A DNA stretch of 11,954 nucleotides from Candidatus Sigynarchaeota archaeon (GTDB taxonomy: Archaea; Asgardarchaeota; Lokiarchaeia; Sigynarchaeales; Sigynarchaeaceae), in contig JAUQYW010000520.1 in the NCBI GenBank assembly GCA_030587525.1, positions 1-11,954 of the forward strand, in the 5' to 3' direction. The notes under the pieces were generated by a model. It saw only the letters and a list, made by a program, of their open reading frames with translations, was not told the origin of the DNA and made no database searches. Shown piece after piece: positions 7,388 to 11,954 of this stretch (its first letter is position 1; each line of letters begins with the position of its first letter). A program made the translations under genes and the position numbers.

Positions 7388-8800
7388 TCACGTGGCCTGC
7401 ATCGTCCATACCGAGATTTGCTTGAAAGCGGAAGCAATTGTGTTGGATGGTCCGGCCACGATGCCAAATTTTCCCGTCGGTGGATGGGGCATAGTAGCGC
7501 ATTGCAATAGGATGTTGTCGAGGTAGATCTCGATCAAGCCACCGCGGTTGAGAACCCGGAGGTGGCCGGTATGGTTGAACAAGTGGGGACGGGCGACCGC
7601 GTCGATTTCCTCGAAGCTGCCATCGAGGGGATCGAGAATCCCCAGGGACAGCGCACCACTTTTTCCTATCAATGCTGCGAAATAGACGTGATCGCCGATA
7701 ATGGGGAGTTTCACCTCGAAAAAGATGCCGACATGATCGCTTTCTTTTCCGGGGATGGCGATGTCGGATTCGAGCACGATACCTTTCTTGCTATCGATCG
7801 CGGTGAGGCAATCTTGCAAATAAAGTTCGCCTCGTTTCGCGGGGCCGTTCCACGTGGGGTTCCAGCCTTTATCCTTCAAACCATCGTTCCGTTCCCAGTA
7901 CGCGAGGAAAAACGTGCCTGCCTCGTCGATCCACGCTTTCTTGATGGGCGCGACGTGCACGACCCGCTGCATCCCTGCCTTTGAAAAATCTTCGATGGAC
8001 TGGTGGTTCACGAACAGGCCGTCTGGACCCGGGAAGAATCTGGAATAATAAGTCCAACCGTGGCCGCTCGTGAGTAAATCGTAGTTGCGCTTGACCGCCA
8101 CGTATGGCCCGGCCGGGTCGCTCGCTTCGAGCAAATACATGCCCCCGCCAGCATTCGGAAACATTGCCCCGATCATGTTATAATATTTGTTCCCCAATTT
8201 TTCCACGCCACCGATCTCGATGGAAGATGGCACGGGGTTCGATCCCCAGTCGATATCTGGCGCGGGCAGCGCTCGCCAATGAATGCCATCGTCGGATTCA
8301 CCGAATCCAATGCCAGCCGGGTGGCTTTTCGGTGTCGCGGTCCAGAAACCGTAGTATCCGCCGGACAGGCGAGGCAGCGGGTTGATCGTGTCCCACCGGC
8401 TTTTATCCCCGCGGTTCACGTGGTACCAGCGCTCGTCAGGGCCGAACCGGTGACCGAGCTTCGTCCAGTGCAACAAGTCAGTCGATTCTGCGAAGAAGAT
8501 ATGTTGCTGCCCCGTTTCATTCGGGCCATGCCATTCCGAGTAATTGATGATAAACTTTTTGTCCGCTGCGAAGTTGGTGGATTTCCAGACGTGCCCGGTG
8601 CCCATCCAGGTGGCTTTCGGATCCTTTCTCAAAATGATCCCGTGGTCCTTCCAGTGCACCGCTTCGTTCGACACCGCCACGCCGAACGAGTCCCATGGCT
8701 GGCCCTCCATGTTTGCAAGGTAGAACAAGTAATATTTCCCGTTCCAGTAATACAGCCAGTTGTCCCAGAGCATCATCGGCTTTTTCGTCTTGAACATCAT
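7388..8800 (-). CDS. GH32/clan-J-like five-bladed beta-propeller glycosidase
   Basis: A 470-residue protein shaped like GH32 invertase/levanase enzymes: an N-terminal propeller (about 10-340) and a C-terminal beta sandwich (about 345-468). WDNWLYYWNGKYYLFYL (12-28) takes the place of the classic WMNDPNG-GxYHLFYQ motif, making D13 the candidate nucleophile. AESTDLLHWTKLG (104-116) is the usual blade motif. RWDTINP (135-141, D137) may stand in for the RDP motif, and E200 in GVEKLGNKYY is a possible acid/base. The end segment GHLRVLNRGGLIEIYLDN (412-429) resembles the GH32 C-terminal module. Motif divergence means fructan hydrolysis should not be assumed. There is no signal peptide. Start is ATG at 8798-8800 (a second ATG follows at once), with AGGA seven bases upstream. 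It is last in a minus-strand run, 51 bases after the metallophosphoesterase. Confidence 0.72.
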   Translation of the reverse strand: MMFKTKKPMMLWDNWLYYWNGKYYLFYLANMEGQPWDSFGVAVSNEAVHWKDHGIILRKDPKATWMGTGHVWKSTNFAADKKFIINYSEWHGPNETGQQHIFFAESTDLLHWTKLGHRFGPDERWYHVNRGDKSRWDTINPLPRLSGGYYGFWTATPKSHPAGIGFGESDDGIHWRALPAPDIDWGSNPVPSSIEIGGVEKLGNKYYNMIGAMFPNAGGGMYLLEASDPAGPYVAVKRNYDLLTSGHGWTYYSRFFPGPDGLFVNHQSIEDFSKAGMQRVVHVAPIKKAWIDEAGTFFLAYWERNDGLKDKGWNPTWNGPAKRGELYLQDCLTAIDSKKGIVLESDIAIPGKESDHVGIFFEVKLPIIGDHVYFAALIGKSGALSLGILDPLDGSFEEIDAVARPHLFNHTGHLRVLNRGGLIEIYLDNILLQCATMPHPPTGKFGIVAGPSNTIASAFKQISVWTMQAT

Positions 8801-8811
8801 GGCGGGTTCCT

Positions 8812-8828
8812 GTATAATGTTGTTATAC
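8812..8828. promoter_or_regulatory. Small inverted repeat GTATAA-N5-TTATAC before the GH32-like gene
   Basis: The 17 bases GTATAATGTTGTTATAC form a perfect 6-base inverted repeat with a 5-base centre, in the 51-base gap between the metallophosphoesterase and the GH32-like gene. It ends 11 bases before the ATG and touches the Shine-Dalgarno-like AGGA. It could be an operator, a weak hairpin, or simply a TATA-like promoter for an internal start. Confidence 0.3.
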
Positions 8829-8851
8829 TCGTGAAGATAACGTGCGTCGCT

Positions 8852-10849
8852 CTATTGCATGGTCGGGTCGTCATCGGACACGTGCATAACTTGGATCTCT
8901 TCAAGGTTAGGGCCAGAAACCGTTATCTTTCGAAACGCACCGAAACGCTGGTTCTCGTCCAATCGCCTGAGCCCCAACGAGGGTGTTTGAAGGATGAACG
9001 GCCGGTTTTTCTGGATGAACTCGGCATTATTAGTGCTCGTGTAATCATCCCAGAATATCTTGAAGGCACCATCAAGAGCGGAGTGTGGTTTTTCAACATG
9101 TTCGCCGCTTATTTTGCCATCGCCGGAGGAAAGGCGAAATTCCCGCAATAAATGCGTGTGCCCCATCAAGGCAATCAACCGGAACCGGGAGATGAGGGCG
9201 AGGATCTGGGTCATGCCTTTGGATATCGTGCCATTGTCGATGCTGAGCACCGGGATGATATCGTGGTCCTTGATCCCATGTAAGTCAAGATTGGATTCCT
9301 TGTAGTATTCTGGCTCGATCCATTTTTTCGGGAGGAATTTTCGGAATATCGAGAGATACATAGCGCGCTTGAGCTTGAGCGCCGGGTTCACGATAGGATG
9401 GTGTGAAATGAAGAAACACCGCAACTCGTCGTCGCCAGGTACCAGGAATTTCTCCGCGATATGCTCTGCAAATGAGACTTGCGTGCTTCTAAAGCCCACG
9501 CCGCCCGGATTCGCCATGAGCAAGCTTTTCAAGTTGATGAAGCTGTCGGAACCCGAGTTGAGCACGAGGAGAAGACGGTTGCCGAGTTTTACGTAATAAT
9601 CATCAAAAGGGTTGATGAATTGGTAGTACGATTTCAAGGAATATTTATCAATGGCAATCGCCTTCATCGCCGCCTTTTGAACCGGATCCGAGTATAGTTT
9701 CGCCTCGATGTACGTGAGCCCGAAATACTTGTAATACCCGACCGCGGAAAGCGGATAGCTGTTCAACCGCACGTCGTGATTGCCCGTGAGCGTGAATACA
9801 GGCACGGAAATCTCCTCGTGGTAAATAACTTTTTTCAAAGGACCGGGCCGGGAATCCAGGGGCTCGTTCAGCAAGAGTCGCAAGAAGACATCCCAATTTG
9901 TATCCTGGAGATCATATGATTCTGATTTTTCCACGTCTTCCTTCAAGCAATAATCGATGATATCACCCGTGATGACCACGAAATCGACATCCTCTTGATC
10001 GGCAGCCCGGTTTACCCACAAGATGAATTGCCGGAATTTATTGTTTGGATTTTGGTAGCGACGGTGGAGCGGATCGTCCTTGTTATATTCGAATTCCTTG
10101 TTGATTTCTTGGGCGATCTTCGCGGAACTGCCCTTGATCTTGAAAAGCTTGCGGAGATGCACGATGTCGATCTTGTCCATAATGGTATCGATGTGGTCAG
10201 TGATGACGCCGAGCACCTCGTCGTATCTCTTGGCGAGATGGAGGTCCGAGACCTGGACGAAACGCATGTTCGTCCAATCGACGCGCCGAACCACGAGTGC
10301 ATGAAAGCATACCCTTTCACGATCCTCGCGCTCGGGAAATGTCTGCACGAGGTCAAACATCACGAAGGGATGCGCCTTGAGCCATATGCTGCATTCTTCC
10401 GAATGCTCGATGTCGATGATGCCCTTCACGAGGAAGGTGGTCCTATCTTTGCCGAAGAATTCATGACGCAACATATACGATGGCCGGTCCTTCCGGTATT
10501 CGTACAAGTCTGCAAGCGAGATCGAATCAAGCATTAGCGACGGACTCTCAACCACCTCCTTCACGACAACGGGAAGCGGTGTTCCACGCCTGAGTTTCTG
10601 GGTAGCACCCTCGATGCCGAGCAGCGGGACCGCTTGGATGTGCCCTTGAAACCTCGCTTCGAGATCAACCGCGGTGAGTTTTTTCGGCGAGATAACGTTC
10701 ATGGTGAACGCGTGCACGTCTCGTGACCCGGGAATTCGCGTTGTTTTATCGAGGAATGTTGGAATGCCGATGTTCGGCGATACAATGATAGCTTCGTCGG
10801 GAAACCGCTCGAGAAGGGTTTTTTCAAGGTCCATGGTTGCTCGCATCAC
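8852..10849 (-). CDS. Calcineurin-like metallophosphoesterase with N-terminal beta domain
   Basis: A 665-residue protein carrying the full set of dinuclear-metal phosphoesterase motifs: SDLHL (201-205, D202 and H204), TGDIID (294-299), GNHD (356-359), SHHP (482-485) and GHTH (563-566). It should hydrolyse a phosphomonoester or phosphodiester; the substrate cannot be read. Two features make it large for the family: about 190 residues before the first motif, beta-rich in appearance, and about 90 residues between the first and second motifs, containing a charged helix-like stretch. There is no signal peptide or transmembrane helix. The start is uncertain: GTG at 10849, ATG at 10846 and ATG at 10834 are all in frame, none with a good ribosome site. 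It follows the right-edge gene by 26 bases and precedes the GH32-like gene by 51, suggesting one transcript. Confidence 0.9.
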   Translation of the reverse strand: MMRATMDLEKTLLERFPDEAIIVSPNIGIPTFLDKTTRIPGSRDVHAFTMNVISPKKLTAVDLEARFQGHIQAVPLLGIEGATQKLRRGTPLPVVVKEVVESPSLMLDSISLADLYEYRKDRPSYMLRHEFFGKDRTTFLVKGIIDIEHSEECSIWLKAHPFVMFDLVQTFPEREDRERVCFHALVVRRVDWTNMRFVQVSDLHLAKRYDEVLGVITDHIDTIMDKIDIVHLRKLFKIKGSSAKIAQEINKEFEYNKDDPLHRRYQNPNNKFRQFILWVNRAADQEDVDFVVITGDIIDYCLKEDVEKSESYDLQDTNWDVFLRLLLNEPLDSRPGPLKKVIYHEEISVPVFTLTGNHDVRLNSYPLSAVGYYKYFGLTYIEAKLYSDPVQKAAMKAIAIDKYSLKSYYQFINPFDDYYVKLGNRLLLVLNSGSDSFINLKSLLMANPGGVGFRSTQVSFAEHIAEKFLVPGDDELRCFFISHHPIVNPALKLKRAMYLSIFRKFLPKKWIEPEYYKESNLDLHGIKDHDIIPVLSIDNGTISKGMTQILALISRFRLIALMGHTHLLREFRLSSGDGKISGEHVEKPHSALDGAFKIFWDDYTSTNNAEFIQKNRPFILQTPSLGLRRLDENQRFGAFRKITVSGPNLEEIQVMHVSDDDPTMQ

Positions 10850-10856
10850 CGTTCAG

Positions 10857-10865
10857 AAAAAAAAA
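10857..10865 (-). terminator. T9 tract between two minus-strand genes
   Basis: Nine A's on the plus strand read as TTTTTTTTT on the minus strand, about ten bases past the TGA of the right-edge gene and eight bases before the metallophosphoesterase GTG. No stem-loop precedes it. It could partly end transcription, as T tracts do in archaea, or be a slippery leader tract. Confidence 0.25.
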
Positions 10866-10875
10866 GTGCTTTCAT

Positions 10876-11954
10876 TCAAGGTGCCTTCTTTTCATTCTTC
10901 ATTTCGAGTACAAGCTCTTTCTGCAAGAAGGGGTTTGGATAGCAGGTTATCCATGCCTCGGGCTTCATTTTTTTCAGCTTCTGGTTGCCCATGGCGAGGG
11001 CGACGACTTCTATTTCGCAACCAATCATGTCTTCAGTGACAGGTAGAAAATACGTGTAATTTTTATCGATTTTGCGTAACCCGCATTCCCACGGCTTGCA
11101 AGGATAAGAAGGGGCCCGATCGGGAGCACCGACATAACGATCGTTGATTTTAAACCCGACATATGCACCCTCGTGCCCGTGATGGCCATTCAGCGCCACT
11201 GCGATGTAACTATTGGGAGCAAGCTCGTCCAGGACAAATTTCGATGACCAGGCCCTCGCTGCGGGAAATTTTTCATACAAACTGAAGAGATTAGATGCAC
11301 GCCATTTCGTTCGATCGACCAGCTTCCCTTCGCGATACCCCTCAAATTCGATCACGCTTTCAGGGGTACCGTCCATACGGAAACATCGGGCTTGCTTGCC
11401 TTGCACGTCGATGATGAGATTGATTTCCAAATGCGCGTCGAGTTTCGTCCAATGCACGAAATCGGTTGATATTTCCACCTTGACCGGCTTGTAACCATAC
11501 AAGACATTATCGATCACGCCGCCGCGACCCTTGATCACGATTTGATCGAGCGTGATGACCTCGCCGAAGTCGACACGCAAGGCACCGCCGTTGATTCGCC
11601 TATCCATATTCGCTTGAAAAGATGTTTCGATGTCCCCATCGAACGCGTAACCGTCCCACACGCCGCGGTTGATGAAATAATTTTGCTGGAAGAATGCATC
11701 CCGTGCTTGCTGGACTTGCGGTATCTGGCTTGGTCCGGCGCGAGTAAGGCATCGCGTCTCAAGGCAGTTGTTGTCGGCAGCAAAGCATGTTGCCTCGTAG
11801 ATCGCTTCGGCGTCGCCGGGCACGGGGCACGGCAGCATTTCTTCAAGCCTCCTGTGCCAAGGCCTTTTTAACGGCGTTCCTGGAAACTCCACGACGGCCT
11901 GGGTGCCACTGGCAAAGGGATCCACGCGTTTCCCGTCGATCGTGGCCTTGTTGA
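10876..11954 (-). CDS. C-terminal part of a protein with an F5/8-type-C-like domain and a second beta domain (5' end outside window)
   Basis: The frame is open to the right edge, so the protein is truncated at its N-terminus. The GTG at 11923-11925 is probably an internal Val, because the residues before it (NKATIDGKR) read smoothly into it. Counting from that Val, residues of about 85-200 resemble a discoidin/F5/8-type-C carbohydrate-binding sandwich: DIETSFQANMDRRINGGALR, then VDFGEVITLDQIVI and VEISTDFVHWTKL. A second beta-rich region (about 210-345) includes ALNGHHGHEGAYVGFKINDR. Several Cys residues (33, 47, 54, 59, 181, 276, 281, 303, 328) could hint at an exported protein, but no signal region is visible. 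It heads, within the window, the minus-strand run with the metallophosphoesterase. The role suggested is glycan binding attached to an unseen enzymatic or membrane part; family of the rest unknown. Confidence 0.65.
   Translation of the reverse strand, partial: NKATIDGKRVDPFASGTQAVVEFPGTPLKRPWHRRLEEMLPCPVPGDAEAIYEATCFAADNNCLETRCLTRAGPSQIPQVQQARDAFFQQNYFINRGVWDGYAFDGDIETSFQANMDRRINGGALRVDFGEVITLDQIVIKGRGGVIDNVLYGYKPVKVEISTDFVHWTKLDAHLEINLIIDVQGKQARCFRMDGTPESVIEFEGYREGKLVDRTKWRASNLFSLYEKFPAARAWSSKFVLDELAPNSYIAVALNGHHGHEGAYVGFKINDRYVGAPDRAPSYPCKPWECGLRKIDKNYTYFLPVTEDMIGCEIEVVALAMGNQKLKKMKPEAWITCYPNPFLQKELVLEMKNEKKAP

Noticed and set aside
8279..9151. A 290-codon plus-strand open frame
   Set aside because: It overlaps the ends of the GH32-like and metallophosphoesterase genes in antisense, crosses their gap and shows no family features.
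10857..10865. Possible frameshift at the run of nine A's
   Set aside because: The run lies between two genes, both of whose frames end or begin cleanly outside it, so no coding frame is broken.
8457..11470. Similar segments in two proteins: STDLLHWTKL in the GH32-like gene (DNA 8457-8487) and STDFVHWTKL in the right-edge gene (DNA 11440-11470)
   Set aside because: Ser-x-Asp...His/Trp-Trp strands are common in both beta-propeller glycosidases and F5/8-type-C domains. The matching DNA is short and only moderately similar, so convergence is more likely than duplication.
1..11954. tRNA, rRNA, riboswitch or CRISPR array
   Set aside because: I saw no cloverleaf-like segments, no spaced repeats and no long conserved non-coding stretch; every gap between genes is under 100 bases.

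Overview
This 11,954-base window is a dense carbohydrate-metabolism locus from a prokaryote. It holds eight protein-coding genes, two of them cut by the window edges. There are no RNA genes, no recognisable mobile element and no CRISPR array. Most of the DNA is GC-rich (two 60-base lines I counted gave 55% and 63%), but one gene, 1236-3278, is clearly AT-richer (one line gave 40%). The organism cannot be named from this sequence. Shine-Dalgarno-like sites are weak or missing before several genes, non-ATG starts (TTG, GTG) look common, and T-rich tracts without hairpins follow some stop codons. That would suit an archaeon, for example an Asgard-type lineage, but a bacterium of the Lentisphaerota/Planctomycetota kind is also possible.

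Layout from left to right: the 3' end of a plus-strand gene (2-109); a minus-strand pair made of an unclassified beta-sandwich plus alpha/alpha-toroid protein (1236-3278) and a uroporphyrinogen-decarboxylase-fold protein (152-1231), separated by 4 bases; a divergent promoter region (3279-3358); a plus-strand pair made of a GH116 beta-glycosidase (3359-5923) and an unrecognised helical, probably sugar-related protein (5973-7370); then, converging on these, a minus-strand run made of an F5/8-type-C-like protein (10876 to the right edge), a calcineurin-like metallophosphoesterase (8852-10849) and a GH32/clan-J-like beta-propeller glycosidase (7388-8800).

How the genes may work together (inference): several putative glycoside-active proteins with no evident signal peptide sit beside a UROD-family protein, a metallophosphoesterase and a probable sugar-binding protein. 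This suggests cytoplasmic trimming of imported or endogenous glycosides or glycoconjugates. The GH116 active-site residues are the firmest functional evidence.

The most unusual signal is at the start of the AT-rich gene. Its first 12 codons are a near copy of the first 12 codons of the neighbouring UROD-family gene (29 of 36 bases identical, including a 17-base exact run), and the protein then switches abruptly to an unrelated sequence. The AT-rich stretch lies between these two same-orientation copies. This looks like a foreign gene that replaced a UROD paralogue, or was inserted into one, and took over its start.
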